Positions 33,719 to 40,861 of a stretch of DNA of 64,000 nucleotides are shown here, piece by piece. This stretch comes from an uncultured Ilumatobacter sp. (GTDB lineage Bacteria > Actinomycetota > Acidimicrobiia > Acidimicrobiales > Ilumatobacteraceae). Made by a program: the position numbers and the translations under genes. Numbering within the stretch: the stretch's first letter is position 1; each line of letters opens with the position of its first letter. The notes beneath the pieces were generated by a model that was not told the DNA's origin, did not search any database, and worked only from the letters and a program-made list of their open reading frames with translations. Where the stretch lies: positions 26,121 through 90,120 of the forward strand of contig CALKNK010000020.1 of the NCBI GenBank assembly GCA_938091165.1, read 5' to 3'.

Positions 33719-34863
33719 AGCCAGCTCGGAACCAACGTGTGAGGTTCGTCACCTGGTACGAAACGACATTTCCTGCGGTCTGTAACGGGCTTATCGGTCG
33801 TAATTATGAAACAGATAGTGCGTCGTCCAGGCGAAGCCGGACGAGCTTGCCGGAGGCGTTTCGTGGCAACTCATCGACGAACATCACTTTCGCCGGGCAC
33901 TTGTAACGAGCGGCGTGATCGAGGCAGAACTCGATGAACGTCTCTTCGTCGACATTGGCATCGTTACGCACGACGACAGAGGCCTTGACTGCCTCGCCGG
34001 TGGGCGGGTGAGGTACGCCGACAACTCCTGCCTCATGCACGTCGGGGTGCATTGTCAGCACACCTTCAACCTCGGCCGGGCACACGTTGAAGTCAGACAC
34101 TATGACGAGATCCTTGGCACGATCGACGAGGTAGAGAAAGCCGTCGCCATCAGCGACCGCCATGTCACCGGTCTGGTGCCATCCGTCCGGCGAAAGAACC
34201 AGTGCACTCGCCCGTTCGTCTCGGTAGTAGCCAGGAAAACGTTGGCACCACAGACTCAGACTTCGCCGATGTCACCGACGAGGGCGTCATGGCCTTCGGT
34301 GTTGATCAGACGGATCTCAACCCCATCGAAAGCACGACCGACCGAACCGGGCTGAATCGATGCGCCGAGCGAGGTCGCGGCCGTCGCAGAGGTTTTGGTC
34401 AGGCCATATCCCTCCGCTACCTCGACGCCAAAGCATTCACGCATTGCCTGGAATGTGGCAGCCGGCGGCCTCGAAGCACCAGACAGAGCTAGGCGCACTG
34501 ACGCGAACGTGTTCGTCGGGAGTTTGTCGAAGTGCGTGAATGTTGTCCACATTTCGGGAGCGCCCGGCATAACCGCGACCTGCCGACCCGAAATCGACTC
34601 GACTGCCGTGTGCGGGTCGAAGCGCTGCATGAGCATCACAGTTGCGCCGACCGCCGGGCCAGTTGTCATTACGACGTTGAGGCCGAAGATGTGGAAGAGC
34701 GGGAGCACGCCGTAAATCAGATCGCTCGGTTTGAGGATCTCGATGGCTTTGCTCTGTTTGATGTTGGCGCCATTGTTGCCGTGGGTGAGGCGGGCGGCGC
34801 GCGGCGGACCCGCTGTGCCGCTGGTAAAAGTGAGGTCAGCGTCGTGGTTGCATGCGACCTCAA

Positions 34864-34871
34864 CAATTGGA
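34864..34871. repeat. 8-bp direct repeat CAATTGGA, left copy
   Basis: Left border of the segment that interrupts the acyl-CoA synthetase reading frame. The identical octamer occurs at the right border (35847-35854). Keeping only one copy restores the synthetase frame, as expected of a target-site duplication, although an 8-bp match could also reflect insertion by microhomology. Confidence 0.65.
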
Positions 34872-35846
34872 AGAGGCAGCGTTATTATGCAAACCGGATT
34901 GTTTAAGTAAATCTGCAATCAAATCTCCCAGCCCCACTACTGGGTCTTCGAGTTCAACAGGCGACACATTGACACACCCGCGAACGCACCCGAAAGAGAG
35001 CTCATCATGGCCATCCGACTCGGCGACACTGCACCCGACTTCACCGCCGCAACCACCCACGGCGACATCAGTTTCCACGAGTGGCTCGGCAACTCGTGGG
35101 GCGTGCTGTTCAGCCACCCGAAGGACTTCACGCCCGTCTGCACGACCGAACTCGGCACTGTCGCAGCCCTGAAGCCAGAGTTCGACAAACGCAATACCAA
35201 AGTGATCGGACTATCGGTCGACCCCGTCGACAGCCACGTCGAATGGGAAAAAGACATCGAGGAAGTCGTTGGCACCGCCGTGAACTTCCCGATGATCGGT
35301 GACCCCGATCGCGCCGTGGCAAATGCCTACGACATGATCCACGAAAACGCGAACGACACCCTCACGGTTCGTTCGGTGTTCATCATCGGGCCTGACAAGA
35401 AGGTCAAGCTCACTCTCACCTACCCGGCATCGACCGGCCGCAACTTTAACGAGATCCTGCGCGTGATTGACAGCCTGCAGCTCACGGCTGATCACAAGGT
35501 CGCCACACCCGCCAACTGGAACGACGGCGACGACGTCATCATCGTCCCCGCATTGTCTGAGGACGAAGCCAAGGAACTTTTCCCCGCTGGATGGGAACCC
35601 GTGAAGCCCTACCTCCGCGTGACCAAACAGCCGAACCGCTGATTGGAACCAGTTCGCCTCGACCCAGGCGCGAACCAGTGGAATAAGACAGTGAAAATGA
35701 TCCGCTGGCGACGCTCAAATCTATGTCGCGCTAATCGGCACCGTGACGCGATCGGCCGGATGATCCTCATTTTTGTTAGTGGCACCGCCCAAGCCAGTGG
35801 CGGCGTAGCCGCTTGGCGACAGTGGGCCAGATGAACTTCTCAGCTG
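34872..35846. mobile_element. 975-bp insertion carrying a peroxiredoxin gene, mechanism unknown
   Basis: This segment interrupts a reading frame that is otherwise continuous, and it is bounded by 8-bp direct repeats. It contains a single complete gene (peroxiredoxin, 35007-35642 plus), about 135 bp before it and about 200 bp after it. I see no transposase, no clear terminal inverted repeats and no attC-like core sites. Near the right end, GCGGC-GTA-GCCGC (35801-35813) can form a small hairpin. It may be a non-autonomous passenger moved by an absent enzyme, or a recombination product. Confidence 0.5.
35007..35642 (+). CDS. 1-Cys peroxiredoxin (Prx6-type)
   Basis: This 211-residue AhpC/TSA family protein has its peroxidatic Cys at 45 in HPKDFTPVCTTELG. 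No second resolving Cys is visible, and the long C-terminal domain (from about 150, ending PAGWEPVKPYLRVTKQP) is typical of the Prx6 group. It should reduce hydrogen peroxide and lipid hydroperoxides in the cytoplasm. A GAAAGAGAG ribosome site precedes the ATG. Its codons favour C in the third position more than its neighbours, as in well-expressed genes. It lies entirely within the insertion and on the opposite strand to the gene it disrupts. A GC-rich hairpin just after the stop (GTTCGCC ... GGCGCGAAC, about 35653-35677) may end transcription. Confidence 0.93.
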   Translation: MAIRLGDTAPDFTAATTHGDISFHEWLGNSWGVLFSHPKDFTPVCTTELGTVAALKPEFDKRNTKVIGLSVDPVDSHVEWEKDIEEVVGTAVNFPMIGDPDRAVANAYDMIHENANDTLTVRSVFIIGPDKKVKLTLTYPASTGRNFNEILRVIDSLQLTADHKVATPANWNDGDDVIIVPALSEDEAKELFPAGWEPVKPYLRVTKQPNR

Positions 35847-35854
35847 CAATTGGA
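35847..35854. repeat. 8-bp direct repeat CAATTGGA, right copy
   Basis: Right border of the peroxiredoxin-carrying insertion; identical to 34864-34871. In the reading frame of the broken synthetase it encodes the end of PAPI on the minus strand, the last family-like residues before the front fragment diverges. Confidence 0.65.
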
Positions 35855-36311
35855 GCAGGGTTGGCGTTGAGAAGCTCATCGATCGATTGCGTTTCCTTCG
35901 ACCCAGATCCGTGTTCAGAGCTGATGACCTTGGCGACCGTCGGCGCTTGAGAGCGATCGACGTTTGCCCATGTGCCAGCGCTCAACTTCTCGATGACAAC
36001 TACCTTGGCTCCGACAGATGCAATCTCGTTCTCAAGTTCCGGTGTGAGACCCAGCGGGTTGAGCGGGACAGCAACAGCACCGATACCTACCGTGGCGAAA
36101 TAGGTAATCACGAAGTTGCGGCCGTTGCCACACAGCAGAGCGCCTCGGTCGCCGCGCCCGACACCAATCGAGGTAAAACCTCCGCAAAGGTGGTCAATTT
36201 GGCCACGCAATTCGCCGTAGGTCGTTGTTCGATTCCGACTGATCAAGGTCACCGAATCTGCGAAATAGCCGTCAAGGACGTTCGCGATATTCTTTGAGGT
36301 TTACTGTTTAT

Positions 36312-36395
36312 TCAGAGTCGGACCAGCGAAATAACGCCCGCAACGAGAATCACTAGAAGGAGAAGTCCGAGGGCAAGGGTGGTCGCTGGCCGCAT
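36312..36395 (-). CDS. Possible 27-residue membrane microprotein
   Basis: An ATG at 36395 opens a 27-residue frame, MRPATTLALGLLLLVILVAG followed by VISLVRL: one transmembrane helix with a basic residue at each end. It lies 74 bp downstream of tag on the same strand. Very short single-helix ORFs of this form occur in many actinobacteria, but the frame is short enough to arise by chance. No ribosome site is striking. Confidence 0.35.
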   Translation of the reverse strand: MRPATTLALGLLLLVILVAGVISLVRL

Positions 36396-36469
36396 TAGCT
36401 CATTGTACCGAATGGCCGGCAACGCTACCCGGAGTCCTAACGTTGCTGATCCTCCAAAGCCCGGCGCGG

Positions 36470-37090
36470 TCAGTCGGCTGGACGAATCGTACGGCCGGAC
36501 AGAAACGCTGCTCGTGCTGCTCCGCACGCATCGTGCACGAAACACGACGTCTCATGATCGTTGCTCAACCCCTCTGATTGCATAAACGCATAAGCAGTTG
36601 TCGGGCCGAAGAACTTCCAGCCGCGCTGCTTTAGGTCCTTGGCGAGTGCAGCGGATCGTTTGGTCTGAACTGGAATGCCGCCATCGGGCTGGCGATCGGG
36701 CGTCGTGACCGCCCACTCCCAAACCCAGTCAACGAGCGACCCTTCGACCTGGGCCAGCTCGACGGCGCGTTGAGCGTTGTTAATGGTTGCTTCGATCTTG
36801 CCTCGATGCCGGATGATGCCCACGTCATCGAGCAGTCGCTCAACATCATCGCTTCCAAATTCTGCTACTGCCCTGTAGTCAAAGTCAGCGAATACTTCGC
36901 GGAAACGAGGACGCTTGAGGAGGATTGTGAGCCAGCTCAGCCCCGCCTGGAAACCTTCAAGGCAAATCTTCTCAAATAGACGGAACTCATCAACTGTCGG
37001 CCGACCCCACTCGGCATCGTGGTATTCCAGATAGGTGTCGTTCCCTGTGGGCCAGACACAGCGCACAGGTTCGAGATTTGCTGCCTTCAT
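36470..37090 (-). CDS. tag: DNA-3-methyladenine glycosylase I
   Basis: This 206-residue enzyme is typical in length. It removes 3-methyladenine from alkylated DNA. Family blocks: CVWPTGNDTYLEYHDAEWG at the front (zinc Cys and His), FEKICLEGFQAGLSWLTIL, FGPTTAYAFMQSEGLSNDH and the C-terminal zinc His/Cys in NDHETSCF. The helix-hairpin-helix region lies around VERLLDDVGIIRHRGKI. It stands alone between the mrp operon and the synthetase pseudogene; no LexA-type box was noticed upstream. Confidence 0.94.
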   Translation of the reverse strand: MKAANLEPVRCVWPTGNDTYLEYHDAEWGRPTVDEFRLFEKICLEGFQAGLSWLTILLKRPRFREVFADFDYRAVAEFGSDDVERLLDDVGIIRHRGKIEATINNAQRAVELAQVEGSLVDWVWEWAVTTPDRQPDGGIPVQTKRSAALAKDLKQRGWKFFGPTTAYAFMQSEGLSNDHETSCFVHDACGAARAAFLSGRTIRPAD

Positions 37091-37128
37091 TGTGACGAAG
37101 CATGCCAGTTCACTGCCGGGAGCCGGCG

Positions 37129-37506
37129 TTACGGAGCACCGGAGGTATCTGCATCGTGATCAAGATCGGAAGAACCAGACTCTGCGCAGGCGGTGAGGAA
37201 GTCGGCAAGGTCATCTTCACCGTCAAGAGCCAAGTCGACTTGCCCGTACGAAGCACGGGCGAGCACATGCGTGGCCACCGGCGACGTGAGGAGTTGCAGC
37301 ACGACGACGAGAACCAACGCCACGGCAGCATCAAACGTTCCGATCTCGATCGCCGCACCAACCGACACGAGCATGAGGCCCAGCGTCGGCGCCTTGGCCG
37401 CTGCGTGAGCGCGTGACATCAGATCGCGGAACCGAATGACACCGATGCCACCAATCATCGTGAGCGTCGCTCCGGTGATCATGAAGATGCTGGCAACAAT
37501 GCCCAT
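37129..37506 (-). CDS. mrpG: Mrp Na+/H+ antiporter subunit G
   Basis: 125 residues with three predicted helices; the front contains MITGATLTMIGGIGVIRFRDLMSRAHAAAKAPTLG-like family sequence, of which IGVIRFRDLMSRAHAAAK is the signature. The C-terminal tail is acidic and longer than in most MrpG proteins (after VLARASYGQVDLALDGED). Last gene of the seven-gene mrp operon, its first base shared with the end of mrpF. Confidence 0.92.
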   Translation of the reverse strand: MGIVASIFMITGATLTMIGGIGVIRFRDLMSRAHAAAKAPTLGLMLVSVGAAIEIGTFDAAVALVLVVVLQLLTSPVATHVLARASYGQVDLALDGEDDLADFLTACAESGSSDLDHDADTSGAP

Positions 37507-37757
37507 CAGCCGCCCCTCCGCTCCACAAAACGCCCAAGTGCCACTGTGCCGACGAACCCAACGAGCGACACCACCAAAACTGTGGAGAGCGTGACACCGC
37601 TATCGACACGAGCCGCAGCGACGATGATGCCGCTCACCACGACCGAAAGCACGCCATCCAGTGCAACAACCCGATCGGGAATAGACGGGCCGCGGAGGAC
37701 CCGGAACATGAATGCCGATAAGGCAACGGTCAGCAACAACAACGGAACGACGATCAT
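37506..37757 (-). CDS. mrpF: Mrp Na+/H+ antiporter subunit F
   Basis: 83 residues, three helices. The conserved RVLRGPSIPDRVVALD (about 19-34) in the loop after the first helix is the MrpF signature. A small structural subunit of the antiporter complex at the membrane. Overlaps mrpE by 4 bp upstream. Confidence 0.92.
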   Translation of the reverse strand: MIVVPLLLLTVALSAFMFRVLRGPSIPDRVVALDGVLSVVVSGIIVAAARVDSGVTLSTVLVVSLVGFVGTVALGRFVERRGG

Positions 37758-38332
37758 GACGACACGTCCTTTTCGATAAACATTGCTGCTAGCTCAGCAT
37801 CGAGTCGTGGCAACTCGTTAGCCGAACCGAACGCCTTGATGGCCAGACGTTCAAGTCGGAGTACATCACGATGTACTGCGTCAACTCCGAGAAAGTGAAG
37901 CACATGAATAAATAGGGTGCGATCGACAAGCCCATCTTCGCTCGGCTCCTCGATAACCTGAATGGTCACGGTGCCAGGCGTGAGGGTGATCGAGTTTGCG
38001 ACCAACGCCACCACGCCGGCTGACGACGTGTGCATCGGCACGGCGATAATCGCTCGGTTGAGTGACGTCCCGGGCGTGATGATTTCCCAGGCGACGACCA
38101 GGTTGGACTTGACCATCTGCATAACGAAGTACAATCCGTAATGCAGCGCCGCTACAGGGCGGAAGTACGTCCGTTCCAAGCCGGTCACCCCAGTTGGGCG
38201 AGCGACAGCAACGACCACAATCGCCACAAGCAGGCCGCCAAGGACATTCCCAGCAGTCACATCGCCCCATAGAGCAACCCACAGCAACGTGAGCCAGACC
38301 AAAAGGCTTGGGATACGAAGCCGCCCGGTCAT
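37754..38332 (-). CDS. mrpE: Mrp Na+/H+ antiporter subunit E
   Basis: 192 residues. Two or three N-terminal helices (SLLVWLTLLWVALWGDVTAGN; VLGGLLVAIVVVAVARP) lead to a cytoplasmic alpha/beta domain with the family stretch VANSITLTPGTVTIQV. MrpE is needed for full assembly or stability of the antiporter in other bacteria. Overlaps mrpD and mrpF by 4 bp each. Confidence 0.92.
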   Translation of the reverse strand: MTGRLRIPSLLVWLTLLWVALWGDVTAGNVLGGLLVAIVVVAVARPTGVTGLERTYFRPVAALHYGLYFVMQMVKSNLVVAWEIITPGTSLNRAIIAVPMHTSSAGVVALVANSITLTPGTVTIQVIEEPSEDGLVDRTLFIHVLHFLGVDAVHRDVLRLERLAIKAFGSANELPRLDAELAAMFIEKDVSS

Positions 38333-39939
38333 CCACTGACCCCAACGTCGGTGCTACTGGCCAATACAGCGTCGATATACCTCTGCGGGTTGAGTAAGTC
38401 TGTTGCAGCTCGCTCAGCCAAGTCGTAGAGCGGCCCAGCGAACACCATCAATGCAAGGGACAGTCCGACCACGACGACAGTCGCCGCTGTCATCAACATC
38501 GGGACCCTGGTAAGACCGGGAGCGAGTCTGGCCATCACTACTCCATCTTCAGACTCGCCCCAGAATACGCTCGACCAAATCCGACTCATGACGTACATGG
38601 TCAACAAACTGACAAACAGTGCGACGGCGACAATCGCCCACTGCTCAGCTTCGATCGCTGCGCCGACCAGCGCAAACTTCGCAACGAAACCAGAGAATGG
38701 GGGCAGCCCTGCGATGCTCAAAGCAGGCAGTGCATACAGCACAGCGATCATCGGCGCAGAACGCACCATTCCACCAAGCCTCGACAACCGGTCAGAACCA
38801 GCCTTGCGCTCAACCAGGCCAGCGACAAGGAACAGTGCAGTTTTGACGACGATGTGGTGCACGACGTAGAAGACCGCTCCTGCCACACCAGCCAGGGTGA
38901 AAAGACCGAGACCCATAATCATGTAGCCAATGTGACTGATGATGTGGAATGACAAAATGCGCTGGAGGTCATCATTCGCCAAAGCCCCGAGGACACCAAC
39001 GACCATCGTGCATCCAGCCACGACCAGCAGCAGCTTGCCTTGCTGTGCGTCCGCCGGGAATAGCAGCAACTGGGTGCGGATGATCGCGTAGACCCCCACC
39101 TTCGTGAGGAGGCCGGCAAAGATTGCAGTGACTGCGTTGGGCGCCGTTGGATAGCTGTCCGGCAGCCAGAAGAAAAGCGGGAAAATTCCGGCCTTGATGC
39201 CGAAAACCGCGATCAGTAACAGCGAGAAACCAGTACGCACTCCACTTGACAGTTCGGGGATGCGCTCAGCCAACTCGGCCATGTTGACCGTGCCAGTCGC
39301 TGAGTAGAACAACGCAAGGGTAGTGATGAACAACGTCGAGGCGATCAGGCTGATGACGATGTACGACATCCCTGACCGGACCTGTCCAGCTCGACCCCCG
39401 AGAGTGAGCAACACGTAGCTCGCAACAAGCATCATCTCGAACGCGACGAACAAGTTAAAGAGGTCGCCAGTGATGAAGCTGGCCGACACACCTGCGGCCA
39501 AGACGAGGTACACCGGATGGAACGCAGCAAATCTGCGTTCCTCGGAGTCCTGACCGATCGCATAAATCAGCACAGAGAGCAGCATCAGCGAAGAGACCAC
39601 CAACATGATTGCCGAGAGCCGGTCGACCACGAGGGAAATCCCAAGCGGAGCAACCCAACCTCCTGCCTGGGACACAACAATGCCGCCGGCTGCGTCGCCC
39701 GTCGCGTCGTCGACCCGGCTGAGCAAGACGACGTTGTTGACGACAACACCGAGCAGCGCAACGATGCTCAGCACACGTTGCACGTTTCGGAGTCGAGCGA
39801 AGATCACGCTGAGCGATGCGGCAAGCAACGGAAGCAGGACTGGAAGCGGCACCAATGCGTCGAAGATCCCGCTACTTGGCGCCGTCACGTCAGCGGCAAG
39901 AAAATCTGCACGAAGTACTGAAGCCAAAGTGCTGCTCAT
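38329..39939 (-). CDS. mrpD: Mrp Na+/H+ antiporter subunit D
   Basis: 536 residues with about 14 helices, homologous to NuoM/NuoN proton channels of complex I. Conserved pieces: FNLFVAFEMMLVASYVLL (with the key channel Glu), GIFPLFFWLPDSYPTAPNAV (Lys/Pro region) and HIISHIGYMIMGLGLF (His-rich helix). It forms one of the two ion channels of the complex. The gene overlaps both neighbours by 4 bp. Confidence 0.95.
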   Translation of the reverse strand: MSSTLASVLRADFLAADVTAPSSGIFDALVPLPVLLPLLAASLSVIFARLRNVQRVLSIVALLGVVVNNVVLLSRVDDATGDAAGGIVVSQAGGWVAPLGISLVVDRLSAIMLVVSSLMLLSVLIYAIGQDSEERRFAAFHPVYLVLAAGVSASFITGDLFNLFVAFEMMLVASYVLLTLGGRAGQVRSGMSYIVISLIASTLFITTLALFYSATGTVNMAELAERIPELSSGVRTGFSLLLIAVFGIKAGIFPLFFWLPDSYPTAPNAVTAIFAGLLTKVGVYAIIRTQLLLFPADAQQGKLLLVVAGCTMVVGVLGALANDDLQRILSFHIISHIGYMIMGLGLFTLAGVAGAVFYVVHHIVVKTALFLVAGLVERKAGSDRLSRLGGMVRSAPMIAVLYALPALSIAGLPPFSGFVAKFALVGAAIEAEQWAIVAVALFVSLLTMYVMSRIWSSVFWGESEDGVVMARLAPGLTRVPMLMTAATVVVVGLSLALMVFAGPLYDLAERAATDLLNPQRYIDAVLASSTDVGVSG

Positions 39940-40352
39940 ACTCGATCCTCTTCGACAGCATGTTCGCGTTCGGCAGCTTCGCTTTCCTCAACGTCGCGAT
40001 CTGCGCGACGCCTGGCGATAAAGCGATCTTCCACGTCGTCTTCGACAACGTCATCGTGGGTCAACTTCCAACTTCGAAAGCCAACTGCGAACAAGAACAC
40101 AGTCACTCCGAAGGTGATGACAATCGAGGTGAGCGCAAGAGCTTGGGGTAACGGGTCGGCAAAATCAGTCGGGTCCGCCGAGTCGATGATCGGCGGCAGG
40201 CCCCGGCCATTGCTGGACGTGAGCAGCAAAACATTTGAGCCATGTCCAATCAGGCCGATACCGATGATGATCCGCGAGAGACGACGCTGCAACAGCAACC
40301 AAGTACCGGTTGCGAAAAGAAACGCTGCGGCAAACGCAAGCAAAACGCTCAC
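39936..40352 (-). CDS. mrpC: Mrp Na+/H+ antiporter subunit C
   Basis: 138 residues, three helices, NuoK-like: LSRIIIGIGLIGHGSNVLLL is the family signature and PLPQALALTSIVITFGVT the second conserved stretch. The C-terminus extends about 30 charged residues beyond the usual end (after RSWKLTHDD), highly acidic and then mixed. Overlaps mrpB and mrpD by 4 bp. Confidence 0.93.
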   Translation of the reverse strand: MSVLLAFAAAFLFATGTWLLLQRRLSRIIIGIGLIGHGSNVLLLTSSNGRGLPPIIDSADPTDFADPLPQALALTSIVITFGVTVFLFAVGFRSWKLTHDDVVEDDVEDRFIARRRADRDVEESEAAEREHAVEEDRV

Positions 40353-40861
40353 GTGGACTCCCCCGCATTGTCCGGCTCGTCATCCGAGGCATTTACAGCA
40401 GCCGTCGACTCAGCCGACTCGATTGGATGATCATCACCAAAGGCAGCAAAGAGCATCAGCACCAGACCGACAACGACCAAGAGCACGCCTACGTCGAACG
40501 GCAGCGCGGACACCACTTTGACCTTGCCAAAGACGGGTAGCTCCGGCTCAATCTCACCGTGCTCAAGCACAGCACCCCCGAGGAGTACCGGGACCAGCGC
40601 TGTTCCTGACGACAACAACAGACCACACCCGAGAACTACGTGCGACGGTGCCCGGAACGTAGTCCGTACCGCTTCGGCACCACCGGACACGTAACGCAGT
40701 GAGACTGCTGCGCCTACCATGAGTCCGCCGACAAATCCTCCTCCGGGCAGGTTGTGCCCAGCAAAAACGAAATAAAGCGCAAGCACGAGAATCGACTGGT
40801 AAATCACCTTGATCGCCTGATCAAGGACAAACACGCGATCGGGCGCACCACGCCGGTTCAC
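40349..40861 (-). CDS. mrpB: Mrp Na+/H+ antiporter subunit B
   Basis: 170 residues with four helices. The conserved FAGHNLPGGGFVGGLMVGAA (about 39-58) is diagnostic of MrpB. A 30-residue acidic tail follows the last helix. Overlaps mrpA and mrpC by 4 bp. Confidence 0.93.
   Translation of the reverse strand: MNRRGAPDRVFVLDQAIKVIYQSILVLALYFVFAGHNLPGGGFVGGLMVGAAVSLRYVSGGAEAVRTTFRAPSHVVLGCGLLLSSGTALVPVLLGGAVLEHGEIEPELPVFGKVKVVSALPFDVGVLLVVVGLVLMLFAAFGDDHPIESAESTAAVNASDDEPDNAGEST

Larger units (their letters stand above)
33804..36300 (-). pseudogene. Acyl-CoA synthetase (AMP-binding enzyme) pseudogene, split by an insertion
   Basis: Three minus-strand pieces together make one long-chain acyl-CoA synthetase. 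The front (36300-35855) encodes TTTYGELRGQ and LCGNGRNFVITYFATVGIGAVAVPLNP. The middle (34863-34257) carries the P-loop FTSGTAGPP, LPLFHIFG and EVAEGYGLTKTSA. The end (about 34230-33804) has DRAKDLVIVSDFNVCPAEVE and the catalytic lysine in PRNASGKLVR. The front and middle are separated by 975 bp carrying a plus-strand peroxiredoxin gene, flanked by CAATTGGA repeats; removing it with one repeat rejoins the frame exactly (NANPAPI/VEVACNHDADL). Middle and end are separated by a TGA where Trp is expected (near 34256) and a probable one-base loss in the next 25 bases. No ordinary start codon precedes the conserved front. Confidence 0.85.

Noticed and set aside
34256..34918. Separate 220-residue acyl-CoA synthetase gene
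   Set aside because: It lacks both the N-terminal part and the C-terminal lid found in all working family members. Both are found on either side in the same orientation, so it is the middle of a broken gene.
34872..35846. Integron cassette with attC site around the peroxiredoxin gene
   Set aside because: No paired core sites (GTTRRRY / RYYYAAC) at the ends, and an 8-bp target repeat is not how integron cassettes insert.
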